Below are positions 35,493 through 43,330 of a stretch of 64,000 nt of DNA, in pieces; position 1 is the stretch's first letter; the number at the start of each line of letters is the position of its first letter. A program made the translations under genes and the position numbers. Under the pieces are notes generated by a model. That model was not told where the DNA came from. It made no database searches and saw only the letters and a list, made by a program, of their open reading frames with translations. This DNA comes from Mucilaginibacter polytrichastri (GTDB lineage: Bacteria; Bacteroidota; Bacteroidia; Sphingobacteriales; Sphingobacteriaceae), in contig NZ_MPPL01000001.1 of the NCBI RefSeq assembly GCF_001911425.1, forward strand, positions 4,715,314 to 4,779,313, given 5' to 3'.

Positions 35493-35723
35493 ATGAAAAC
35501 GATAAAATTAAATACAGCTAAAATTATTGCTGCCGACTGGCATAGCGGCCAGTGGACCGCATTATATGCCTTTGCCTCCAGTGGCGAAGTCGCCGCGGCT
35601 CAGGAACCCCTTTGCCTTGCGGAAATTGAGGAAAACCTGAATAACAGCCATACCAGCCCCAAACAGGTTCAGCGGTTGCAGAAATTAAAAGCATATATTG
35701 AATACGCTAATCGAAAAGCCTGA
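35493..35723 (+). CDS. small hypothetical protein
   Basis: ATG 35493 (MKTIKLNTAK) is preferred to an upstream in-frame ATG at 35427 because the latter overlaps the preceding gene by 46 nt. The 76-aa product has a C-terminal helical half with NSHTSPKQVQRLQKLKAYI. It is the last gene of the plus-strand series. No family is recognised. Confidence 0.6.
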   Translation: MKTIKLNTAKIIAADWHSGQWTALYAFASSGEVAAAQEPLCLAEIEENLNNSHTSPKQVQRLQKLKAYIEYANRKA

Positions 35724-35814
35724 GAAATAGCAGCTTTATTTAATAACTCCTATCTTTTCTTGTAGGCTATTATTCGCGCAAAGGATATAGGGTTTATATG
35801 CCCATGAGCTATCT

Positions 35815-35973
35815 TCAGCTTTTTCTTGATCTTTTGTACCAGCGCCAGAAAAACAAAATCCAGATACCAAAGGCGATCAAATAAGGCATAGTTGATGCCT
35901 TTTGGTTAAAGGCCGCCATAAACGCGCCTACCGAAATGAACGCGGTTATAATCAGATAAATAAATGTTTTCAT
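35815..35973 (-). CDS. small membrane protein, relative of the protein at 34121
   Basis: This 52-aa frame begins MKTFIYLIITAFISVGAF and ends with WRWYKRSRKS after a second membrane segment. It shares the start, the IS-x-GA motif and the RSRK end with the 67-aa protein at 34121-34324 on the opposite strand. It is 72 nt downstream of the RteC gene on the same strand and may be in its transcript. Confidence 0.6.
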   Translation of the reverse strand: MKTFIYLIITAFISVGAFMAAFNQKASTMPYLIAFGIWILFFWRWYKRSRKS

Positions 35974-36044
35974 ATCATGCCATTTTTTAATTAACCCTCC
36001 CGGCTTTGTATTGGGTATTTCTCCAAACTTGAACTACCACAATA

Positions 36045-37178
36045 TTATTTTTTCAAATTTATAGGAGGTTCAAAAGCATTACCTTCTTCCACATAAACCA
36101 AAAACTCATTGACCATGGCATCTAAAAATTTAGATGGGCGGGTGGACTTACGCATTTTGATCTCTGCAAACCGGTGTGAATATCTGGCCAGGTCAACGCC
36201 GAACGCGTCCTCAAACCATTTAACCAGCGCAGCTATCGTGATGAGGCTTCCCCGTGAGCGCATATAAACATAAAGTCCATAAGCGAGTTCAACAAGATCT
36301 GATTTTTCCGAAGGCCACTTGGTTAATCTTTTATTGAGTACAGGTTTAGATCCGTTACTAACCTGTTGCTCACTCAATTTGAGCTGTTTTAGATTCAAGC
36401 AGCGTAAATGATTTAATTGTGCATCTATCCATCGGATTTCTGTCGTGAGCAACGCCTGGAGCTTACTCGCTACGGATTCACTGCCTTTAATAAGTGGTTC
36501 CACGGGTCTTAAAATAATGATCTCCAATCTGAGTTGTTTCGCTTTTAAACGTTTTTTGAGCGGATGCAAATGCCCATCTTCCATAGCCTCTATATTTTGC
36601 AATTCATACATGTTGAACAAATAGTCTAAGAAAGCAGGGTGATTGAAATCTGTTGCGATCAGGTGATCAACCAGGTCTTCAGTCGTTTTCGGTGTATGAC
36701 TTCTTAGCCAATTGGCTAATGAATCGAGATATTTCATACTGATCAACGACGGCCCGAAATTACCGGATATGTCTTTTAATGCGGATTTAAGCCTACTTGA
36801 TAGTTCCGATGCCACCTCCAGCTTGTCTAATTCGAGGGCGACAGCACCTGCTGATTCGATCAGGGCTATTTTCAAAACGGTTCGGCGGTACTTTTCAGGT
36901 CTTACATGATCAGCTAATAGCGCACTCAATTTGTCCAGTAAAACGCGTAAAAAAGTCTGCCTCCTGTTCCTTTTATAACGTTCATAAATCCGGTCGCTTA
37001 ATACAACGACAGCATTCAGGATGGAGGCTTTGTTATCTTTTTCAAAATTCAACTCAAACTGTATTCGCCAACAAAGTTGGTCCCACGCTTCTATGTAATT
37101 GCTTTTTTCCATAATTTGCTCACTGGAATATTTGACGTTTTCCCAAAGGTCAAACAGTTGTATCAATTCGTTGGTCAT
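36045..37178 (-). CDS. RteC-family protein
   Basis: The 377-aa protein has the RteC domain at its C-terminus: WPSEKSDLVELAYGLYVY, then a GSLITIAALVKWFEDAFGVDL segment and FAEIKMRKSTRPSKFLD. RteC is the activator of excision and transfer genes in CTnDOT-type elements and binds inverted repeats in their promoters. The N-terminal 220 residues are helical. Its presence supports a conjugative-element origin for at least the PRTRC region. No RteA/RteB two-component pair is visible. Confidence 0.88.
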   Translation of the reverse strand: MTNELIQLFDLWENVKYSSEQIMEKSNYIEAWDQLCWRIQFELNFEKDNKASILNAVVVLSDRIYERYKRNRRQTFLRVLLDKLSALLADHVRPEKYRRTVLKIALIESAGAVALELDKLEVASELSSRLKSALKDISGNFGPSLISMKYLDSLANWLRSHTPKTTEDLVDHLIATDFNHPAFLDYLFNMYELQNIEAMEDGHLHPLKKRLKAKQLRLEIIILRPVEPLIKGSESVASKLQALLTTEIRWIDAQLNHLRCLNLKQLKLSEQQVSNGSKPVLNKRLTKWPSEKSDLVELAYGLYVYMRSRGSLITIAALVKWFEDAFGVDLARYSHRFAEIKMRKSTRPSKFLDAMVNEFLVYVEEGNAFEPPINLKK

Positions 37179-37303
37179 AGACGATAATTTGCTTTTGATA
37201 GATTAATTGTGAAGCAAATTTCACGAGGTAATATCCCACTGACAATGAGCCTTTATACTCATTTCTCATTATAGGGGAAAACCACTACATGCCGTTTTTT
37301 AGT

Positions 37304-38224
37304 TTATGTTGGGAATAATTTTTTAATTAACGATACCTTGTTTCGCACGCTGGTTTTCTCGTAAATGTGTTGAATGTGGTTCTCGACTGTTTTGCCGGCA
37401 ATAAATAATCGATCTGAAATTTCCTTGTAGGTTAGGCCCTGTTTAACTAACAGTACTATTTCAATTTCCCGGTTAGTCAATTTGTAATACCGGCACATTT
37501 CTTCAAACACCTCGGTACCTGAACCTTGCCTGGCTAATTCCAATAATCTGGAATATTCAACACGGGCACCCGTAATAGATTTCCAAATAAATAGTACCGT
37601 AATCCCGATGATACCGGTATTAGTGCATAATACTTCAACCAACTGGCTGCTTTCGACCATACCGAAAAATGCCAGGGAGGCCCAGGGTGTGACCGCGGCA
37701 TACATGACGATTTCTTCCAGATATTGATTGTGATTCCTTTCCGTTTCATGTTTTTCGCGAATAGCTTTAAACATTACCCATAAAAGGACGAATGCATAAA
37801 TAAACGGTACGATCATACCGTAACGGATGTCAAGGCTTAGGTTCCCATTGATGGCATAGTCCAGCACAAAAAAGATCACGTAGGGGAGAAATAAAAATAA
37901 GGGGACGCCAAAAAGCGCGTGCCATCGCAGCTTTTTGAGATCGAACGCTCTATAAAAATAATAAGGAAAATAGGAAGCCATCAAAAAACCGCTGCCATAA
38001 GCAACCATTTCCTGAATATCCAGCGGGATCTTAATTTTCGGATCAGGAAAAAGACCACCGGTAATATTATAAAAAAGCATCAGCCCAAGCAGGATCAGGT
38101 ACCATTTGCGCTGCAAATCTTGGGGACGAAAAAGGTAATAGAAAAACTGGAAAATAAACATGCCCGTTTCCAGCAAAATAAAAATAAAGGTTACAATGTG
38201 GATTTGCGTACCGAAGACGAGCAT
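37304..38224 (-). CDS. membrane-bound LuxR-type transcription regulator
   Basis: The 306-aa protein has about seven hydrophobic segments in residues 8-230 (for example VTFIFILLETGMFIF and VPFIYAFVLLWVMF). The C-terminal LuxR HTH has LTNREIEIVLLVKQGLTYKE and then SDRLFIAGKTVENHI. It is the last gene of a three-gene operon: its ATG lies 2 nt after the GNAT stop. A membrane sensor fused to a LuxR HTH and co-transcribed with a small-molecule synthase suggests it senses the product or its effect; that is inference. Confidence 0.85.
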   Translation of the reverse strand: MLVFGTQIHIVTFIFILLETGMFIFQFFYYLFRPQDLQRKWYLILLGLMLFYNITGGLFPDPKIKIPLDIQEMVAYGSGFLMASYFPYYFYRAFDLKKLRWHALFGVPLFLFLPYVIFFVLDYAINGNLSLDIRYGMIVPFIYAFVLLWVMFKAIREKHETERNHNQYLEEIVMYAAVTPWASLAFFGMVESSQLVEVLCTNTGIIGITVLFIWKSITGARVEYSRLLELARQGSGTEVFEEMCRYYKLTNREIEIVLLVKQGLTYKEISDRLFIAGKTVENHIQHIYEKTSVRNKVSLIKKLFPT

Positions 38225-38226
38225 GA

Positions 38227-38808
38227 TTAGTCTTTATCCGATTTTCGTTTGAGAAAGTAAAGGGTATAACCGAGGTCTAACTGATGATATATTGAAAAGC
38301 CGAAGCTTTCATACCAGGGAAGATTTTTAAGTGTAGATGTTTCCAGGTAAACAGGCAAGTGCTTGATATCAGCAAGTTCTATAGTTTCCTGCAAAAGGGT
38401 ACTGCCTAAACCGGAGTATTGAAAATGCGGATCTACGCCGATGAACCAAAGATAGGCCATCGGTTGCTTTGGCTGGACGTTTTTAATCTGACCCTCCCGA
38501 TTTATCGCTTTACATATTCTACTGATACCAATTGCCGTAAAAATCAATTTTACATCCAGCCAAAGCGCATAAAAAGTGGTTTTTTTCAGGTGTGGGTATA
38601 AATACAATGCACATGCCTTGTGGTCATCAGACAACAATATCACACCAAATTCGAGGCACATGTTAAATGAATATTCCATGAGTGCCTTGATCCGTTTAAT
38701 TTTATCATCATCCTGCTTTACTATAAAATTAACGCTTTGGTTATTCTCAAATGAGCCACATAATATTTCTACACAGAGATCCCGGTCTGCTAAAGTTGCC
38801 TTAACCAT
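38227..38808 (-). CDS. GNAT-family N-acetyltransferase
   Basis: The 193-aa product shows the GNAT core: a strand AYLWFIGVDPHFQYSGLG with the pyrophosphate loop (Q/R-x-x-G-x-G), then a helix and LETSTLKNLPWYESFGF. The substrate cannot be read from sequence. It sits between the alpha-oxoamine synthase (20 nt upstream) and the LuxR gene, so it probably acylates or modifies the amino ketone product of the synthase. Confidence 0.85.
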   Translation of the reverse strand: MVKATLADRDLCVEILCGSFENNQSVNFIVKQDDDKIKRIKALMEYSFNMCLEFGVILLSDDHKACALYLYPHLKKTTFYALWLDVKLIFTAIGISRICKAINREGQIKNVQPKQPMAYLWFIGVDPHFQYSGLGSTLLQETIELADIKHLPVYLETSTLKNLPWYESFGFSIYHQLDLGYTLYFLKRKSDKD

Positions 38809-38828
38809 ATCAAAGATTTAGTAAATAG

Positions 38829-40118
38829 TTATTGGGAGTGTTTATTTGATATTTTTAATACCTGGTCTACTTCATGAAATGCTTTTAACACCTTATCCAA
38901 ATGAACTTTGGTATGTGTTGCCATAACATTCATCCTTATCCTGGCATTTTTTTCGGCAACAGCCGGATACATGATCGGATTGGTATATATACCTGCTTTA
39001 AGTAGCAGCCGCCCAGCTTCTAACGTTTTATGTATGTTGCCTACTTTGACCGGGATAACAGCTGAAGCTGTTGTGCCAACATCAAAGCCGGATTCAACCA
39101 GTCCCCTTTTAAGGTATTTGATATTTTCCCATAATTTGTGCCTCCAGACAGGTTCTTCATCAATCAAGTCTATGGCCTTCATAATCCCCATGACTGCCGG
39201 TGTTGCCGTAGTTGAAAAAAGGTGCTGCCGCGATTGAAATTTGAGGTAGTTAATAATTTCAGGGCTTGCGATTACGTAACCGCCGATATTACCGAGGGCT
39301 TTACTAAAGGTGCCGGTGATAATATCAACTTTATCAAATGCATCGAACATTTCAATAACTCCCCGGCCAGTATCACCAACCACGCCAATACCATGGGCAT
39401 CATCGACCACCAGGTAGGCACCATACCGGTGTGTCAGGTCTATGATTTCATCAAGTTTGGCAATGTCGCCATCCTGGCTATAAACGCCATCAATGATCAC
39501 GAATCGCGTCCGGTATTTATGTTGCGCGTTTTTAAGTGCGATTTCCAAGTGTTCCATGTTATTATGCATGAAACTTTTTTTGTTAGTGCTCAGGCAGCCT
39601 TCATAAACGCTCGCATGAACATCTTTATCCAGGATGGCCAGATCATTTTTGCTTGGATTTTCCTGATCTTCATGTAACAAACATTGTAGGGTTGCACTGT
39701 TTGCCGTATAACCGGTCGTATATAGAATCGCGTTCTGCCGTTTATAGAATTGGGCGATTTTATTTTCCAGTTGCTGGTGATAATTAAAATGTCCACCAAT
39801 AGCTGGGGATGCGCCAGAGCCCGTCCCGTATTTTTGAACACTCTCTATAACGGCGTCTTTTACTTTCGGATGCTGACTAAATCCAAGGTAATCGTTAGAT
39901 ACCAGGCATATACACCGCGTGGTGTGGGTATCACCCGGCAGTTTCAGATCCATTTCAGGTCCTACAGGCGAATGAGATTCTAGACGGTAATTTAAGTGTC
40001 CGTTTGCTTCAAGAAAGTTCAGGTATTCCTGAAAATCCATCGCGGTGGTGTAAACGTTTTGGCCGGCAATGCTCTCAAAGCTTTTAAAACTGGCCGTGGC
40101 AAATTCTATGGTTGGCAT
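38829..40118 (-). CDS. PLP-dependent alpha-oxoamine synthase
   Basis: The 429-aa protein is of the KBL/AONS/SPT family. Visible are the glycine-rich GTGSGASPAIGGHFNYH, the PLP-binding DDAHGIGVVGDTG and the Schiff-base lysine in TGTFSKALGNIGG. Such enzymes condense an acyl-CoA or acyl-ACP with an amino acid; products include biotin precursor, 3-ketosphinganine, sulphonolipid base and aminoketone autoinducers. No bio genes are near, so biotin synthesis is unlikely. The substrate is undecided. A later start at MDFQEYLNFL (40040) is possible. Upstream is the inverted repeat 40165-40235. Confidence 0.88.
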   Translation of the reverse strand: MPTIEFATASFKSFESIAGQNVYTTAMDFQEYLNFLEANGHLNYRLESHSPVGPEMDLKLPGDTHTTRCICLVSNDYLGFSQHPKVKDAVIESVQKYGTGSGASPAIGGHFNYHQQLENKIAQFYKRQNAILYTTGYTANSATLQCLLHEDQENPSKNDLAILDKDVHASVYEGCLSTNKKSFMHNNMEHLEIALKNAQHKYRTRFVIIDGVYSQDGDIAKLDEIIDLTHRYGAYLVVDDAHGIGVVGDTGRGVIEMFDAFDKVDIITGTFSKALGNIGGYVIASPEIINYLKFQSRQHLFSTTATPAVMGIMKAIDLIDEEPVWRHKLWENIKYLKRGLVESGFDVGTTASAVIPVKVGNIHKTLEAGRLLLKAGIYTNPIMYPAVAEKNARIRMNVMATHTKVHLDKVLKAFHEVDQVLKISNKHSQ

Positions 40119-40164
40119 AGGAATAGATGTATATAAATATCTAATATATAGCCCAAAAACTTAC

Positions 40165-40235
40165 AAAAACGTGAGTTGATAAAGTATTTTTTAATTTTTG
40201 AATAAAATATTAATTTTTAAGTAACTCACGTTTTT
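40165..40235. promoter_or_regulatory. distant 13-bp inverted repeat, candidate operator
   Basis: aaaaacgtgagtt (40165-40177) and aactcacgttttt (40223-40235) are perfect complements 45 nt apart, with an AT-rich interval. They lie between the divergent synthase and Crp-like genes. Half-sites on the same DNA face at about four turns would suit a looped or cooperative regulator. Crp-like or LuxR-type binding is possible. Confidence 0.5.
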
Positions 40236-40369
40236 GCTCTAAAAAGTTATTTTATTTTGCATTAATGAATAAAATCTTCCGTCATTATATCGCGGTAACC
40301 CTAAATATACTTGGCAAATCGTCTTAATGTTTAAGTGGATAGCCGATAATAGCTCCTTATAATGGCTCA

Positions 40370-40951
40370 ATGCAACGTATTATGAATACAGAACCATTAT
40401 TTAATCTATTAAACAGTGTTACTGAGTTATCAGGAGCGTTTAAAGATGTCCTTATCGGACACCTTAAAGAAGAAAAAATTAAAGCTCACCAGATCATCCA
40501 TGCGGCAGGGCAAACAGAAAATCGCTTATGGTTCGTTGAAAGCGGATTTGCACGCAGCTATTATTTTGACCAGACAGGCAAAGAGCATACCTTGACCTTT
40601 TATACAACCCACGATGTAATCTTCTCTTACAAGGGGTTCTGGAAAGAAACTACAGATTATTATCTAGAAGTTGTTTCCGAATCAAAACTCATTTCGTTGT
40701 CCTATGAATCATTATGCAATTTAATTGATATATATCCCGAAGCTTGGAAGTTAGTAACCGTTTTTATCAGGCAACGGTATTACCTCGACCTTTTCAAAAG
40801 CAGGCTCATGACCTGGAGCGCTGAAGAACGGTACGCCCAGTTCCGTAAAGCAAGCCCAGAAATATTTCGTCTCGCATCCGTAAGGCTAATCGCATCCTAT
40901 CTTAATATGACTCGCGAAAACTTAAGCAGGCTAATGGGTAAAGATTTGTGA
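40370..40951 (+). CDS. Crp/Fnr-family transcription regulator
   Basis: The 193-aa protein has a cyclic-nucleotide-binding-type beta-roll (ENRLWFVESGFARSYYF, TFYTTHDVIFSY) and a C-terminal HTH (IASYLNMTRENLSRLMG). The Arg-Glu-Asn-Leu-Ser-Arg helix is typical of Bacteroidota Crp-like regulators. No Fnr-type Cys cluster is present. A start at ATG 40382 would drop four residues. It is divergent from the synthase operon and probably acts on the interval between them. Confidence 0.88.
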   Translation: MQRIMNTEPLFNLLNSVTELSGAFKDVLIGHLKEEKIKAHQIIHAAGQTENRLWFVESGFARSYYFDQTGKEHTLTFYTTHDVIFSYKGFWKETTDYYLEVVSESKLISLSYESLCNLIDIYPEAWKLVTVFIRQRYYLDLFKSRLMTWSAEERYAQFRKASPEIFRLASVRLIASYLNMTRENLSRLMGKDL

Positions 40952-41077
40952 TTGAAACCACCATTTTCATTACAAAAACTTGTAATCCATGTCCCAGAAA
41001 CCGGTGATCTAAATCACCGCAATTAGAAACCTGCCAATCTACCTTTAGGAAGTAATCTACTTAACATATTTCAGGAA

Positions 41078-42460
41078 ATGGAAAAGGCATTTACTATCCA
41101 GCTTGTCGCTTATGCACCGATTCTAAAAAGTTCGGGTATCAAGTTTAAAGAGGATGAGAAAACCCTGATGGTCGGTAAGCCGTCAGGTAAGGCTGGTTAC
41201 GCAATCTTGATTAGTTCCCGTACGTTGGATGCGCCAAAGTTGCTGAAGGAGATTTTGCCTATCCTAAAAAAAACCAAAGCGGCATACCGAATTATTAAAA
41301 GCCAACATGACCAATATCGGCTTAACGCAGGCGCTTTTGGAGAGGAGGAAGCTGGCAAAGTCATTACAATTTTCCCTGATGATATAGACGAGGCTAAAGA
41401 CATAGTGAATAATCTTAAAGCAATTACTAACGTTTTTAAAGGTCCTGTCATCATTAATGCGCAGCGCGTAGGGGAGATTATTTACATTCAATCAGTCACT
41501 CAAAATGCGACGCAGGAGATTACTCTCTTTATGCCCAGTCTAAAGTATTTCCCTTTCGAACTAAACAAGCAATATAGACAAAAGAAAAATCGCCTGGGAC
41601 TTATCGGCAAAGCTTACCTACCAGTACAACTGATTAGAAGTGCGGCAAAAGGTAATATCTATAAGGCAATTAATTTACGGCATCTAAAGCTCGATTGGTG
41701 TTTGATAAAACAAGGTAAACCTGTAGCACTAGACGACCATTTTGACCGTGATATGAGTGACCGGCTTATTTGGCAAAAAAAAGTTCTTGACGAATTAAAA
41801 GGTAAGGTTTATACGCCAGATGCCATTGACCATTTTAGTTCCAATGGATATCATTATTTGGTTTTCAATTATGCTGAAGGAGACTCGCTCGGTAATGTTA
41901 TAAGGGGGCATTTGGCAGGAAAGAAATGGATTGAGTTAAACGATGAAAAGAAATCGCTATTGCTGGGATACTTTTTACAAGCTGTAACTTTAGTAAAAGA
42001 AATACATGAAGAAAATTTTGTACACCGGGATGTTACAGACAGCAATTTTATATTGTTAAATGATGGAAAAATTTGTGTTATAGACTTTGAACTTAGCTAT
42101 TCGTTAATTACAGGCCAACCCAACCCGCCATTTCTGTTAGGCACCTTTGGTTATGTAGCACCGGAGCAAGTACAACATGCAGTTCCTGATAAAAAAGAAG
42201 ACATCTATTCTCTCGGGGCGCTACTTTGTTTTGTTCTGACCGCCTGTAAAACCTGGGAATTCATTACACCCAATCATCAGCAATTAAAGGCAAAGTTATC
42301 GCGCTTAACCAACGAACGAGTGTTAATTGATTTGATTATGAAATGCCTGAGCAATAGCCGTTCTGAAAGACCTACAGCGGATATCCTGATTGCAACCTTA
42401 CATCACAGATTAAAAAATTCAAATAACTTAAACCATGAAAAAATACCAATGGCTGTATGA
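41078..42460 (+). CDS. LanKC-like kinase without cyclase domain
   Basis: The N-terminal 170 residues resemble the RamC/LanKC N-terminal domain: NAGAFGEEEAGKVITIFPDD, then a GPVIINAQRVGEIIYIQSV strand pair. In class III enzymes this region includes the phosphoserine lyase. A protein-kinase domain follows, with catalytic loop His316-Arg317-Asp318 and Asn323, a DFE in place of DFG (336-338), an APE motif at 361-363 and a plausible Lys211. It ends at 460 aa with no LanC-type zinc cyclase. It overlaps a MauE-like gene by 26 nt, and a secreted peptide gene follows. A role in peptide phosphorylation or dehydration is inferred; an ordinary kinase is the alternative. Confidence 0.7.
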   Translation: MEKAFTIQLVAYAPILKSSGIKFKEDEKTLMVGKPSGKAGYAILISSRTLDAPKLLKEILPILKKTKAAYRIIKSQHDQYRLNAGAFGEEEAGKVITIFPDDIDEAKDIVNNLKAITNVFKGPVIINAQRVGEIIYIQSVTQNATQEITLFMPSLKYFPFELNKQYRQKKNRLGLIGKAYLPVQLIRSAAKGNIYKAINLRHLKLDWCLIKQGKPVALDDHFDRDMSDRLIWQKKVLDELKGKVYTPDAIDHFSSNGYHYLVFNYAEGDSLGNVIRGHLAGKKWIELNDEKKSLLLGYFLQAVTLVKEIHEENFVHRDVTDSNFILLNDGKICVIDFELSYSLITGQPNPPFLLGTFGYVAPEQVQHAVPDKKEDIYSLGALLCFVLTACKTWEFITPNHQQLKAKLSRLTNERVLIDLIMKCLSNSRSERPTADILIATLHHRLKNSNNLNHEKIPMAV

Positions 42461-42887
42461 GCTGATTATTTATTTAATGGCTTTATTATTCCTTTATACC
42501 GCAGCAAGCAAACTTATGGATATGCGTTATTTTATTCGGGCCGTCCACAGGCAGCCGTTTCCGAGGGCCGCAGATCCGTTCTTAATAATCGGGGTGCCAA
42601 TAGTAGAACTCATTACAGGTTTCGCGCTGCTCGTTGTGAAAATGAGAAAATTTGGTCTCATTTCCTCAGTTACACTGATGTTTGTATTCAGTATTTACGT
42701 CGGCCTTGCTGTATTTCATGTCTTTAAAAAAGTTCCCTGCGGATGCGCAGGGGTGTTTCAAAGTATGGGCTGGCCTGAACATCTGGTGTTCAATATTGCA
42801 TTCCTGGCACTTGCCATTATTGGACTGAAATTCCATGTTATTCAAAAAAGAAATATTACAGTCGGAAAAGGACAACCGGCTATTTGA
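42435..42887 (+). CDS. MauE/DoxX-like redox-associated membrane protein
   Basis: The 150-aa protein has four membrane segments and the MauE signature pattern: YTAASKLMDMRYFIRAVHRQ at the first loop and a CGCAG motif (Cys pair near residue 98-100) after the third segment. MauE-type proteins help disulphide formation or maturation of exported proteins. Its start overlaps the kinase gene. It precedes the secreted two-Cys peptide gene, which suits a role in that peptide's folding. Confidence 0.85.
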   Translation: MKKYQWLYELIIYLMALLFLYTAASKLMDMRYFIRAVHRQPFPRAADPFLIIGVPIVELITGFALLVVKMRKFGLISSVTLMFVFSIYVGLAVFHVFKKVPCGCAGVFQSMGWPEHLVFNIAFLALAIIGLKFHVIQKRNITVGKGQPAI

Positions 42888-42970
42888 AAATATTCTATGC
42901 GCAACGAATCAGGGCAAAGCTGAAAACCTGCGAAAAGAGTAAGCAAAAAATTAAACTAAATTTTCAAGTT

Positions 42971-43273
42971 ATGTTAAACAACAAAAAAAGCTTTTTACAA
43001 AAAGCTAGAATTGCGATGGTAGCTATTGTAACTATCATGAGTCTTGGTGGTGCGTATGCAATGAACGCACCCAAACAGCAAGCTGGTACTACCTGGGGTG
43101 TAGTGGCAACACTTTCAAATGCTTATCAAGTGGCGGCTATTACAGCTCATTCAACTTGCACAACTATACCTGCGAAAATTTGCAAAATTCTGTCAACTAC
43201 CGCTCCTGATGCTAATCATGAGATTCCAAAAGCTGATGCAACGGTGGTGCAACGTGGCAATTTTGTTCAATAA
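42971..43273 (+). CDS. short secreted Ser/Thr- and Cys-containing peptide (candidate modified-peptide precursor)
   Basis: The 100-aa product has a signal peptide: Lys/Arg n-region, hydrophobic IAMVAIVTIMSLGGAYA, cleavage near Ala30. The mature part is about 70 aa with many Ser/Thr and two Cys (63 and 71) in STCTTIPAKICKILSTT. An in-frame ATG at 42884 is less likely because it only adds a Lys-rich stretch before the signal. It resembles small secreted Bacteroidota peptides of the DUF6520 kind, some of which accompany MauE and TlpA. It lies after the LanKC-like kinase and MauE genes, so it is the natural substrate candidate. A terminator follows. Confidence 0.7.
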   Translation: MLNNKKSFLQKARIAMVAIVTIMSLGGAYAMNAPKQQAGTTWGVVATLSNAYQVAAITAHSTCTTIPAKICKILSTTAPDANHEIPKADATVVQRGNFVQ

Positions 43274-43280
43274 AATCTTT

Positions 43281-43312
43281 AATACGGAATCAGCTTTGGC
43301 TGATTCCGTATT
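43281..43312. terminator. bidirectional hairpin terminator between convergent operons
   Basis: A 14-bp perfect stem (aatacggaatcagc with gctgattccgtatt) closes on tttg, and TTAAAATAA follows. It lies 7 nt after the peptide stop and 19 nt before the TlpA gene end, so it would end both transcripts. Confidence 0.85.
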
Positions 43313-43330
43313 AAAATAATTCATTTTATT

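Noticed and set aside
38829..40118. bioF (8-amino-7-oxononanoate synthase for biotin)
   Set aside because: The family fits, but no bio genes are near and the partners are GNAT and LuxR genes, so the name would overstate what is known.
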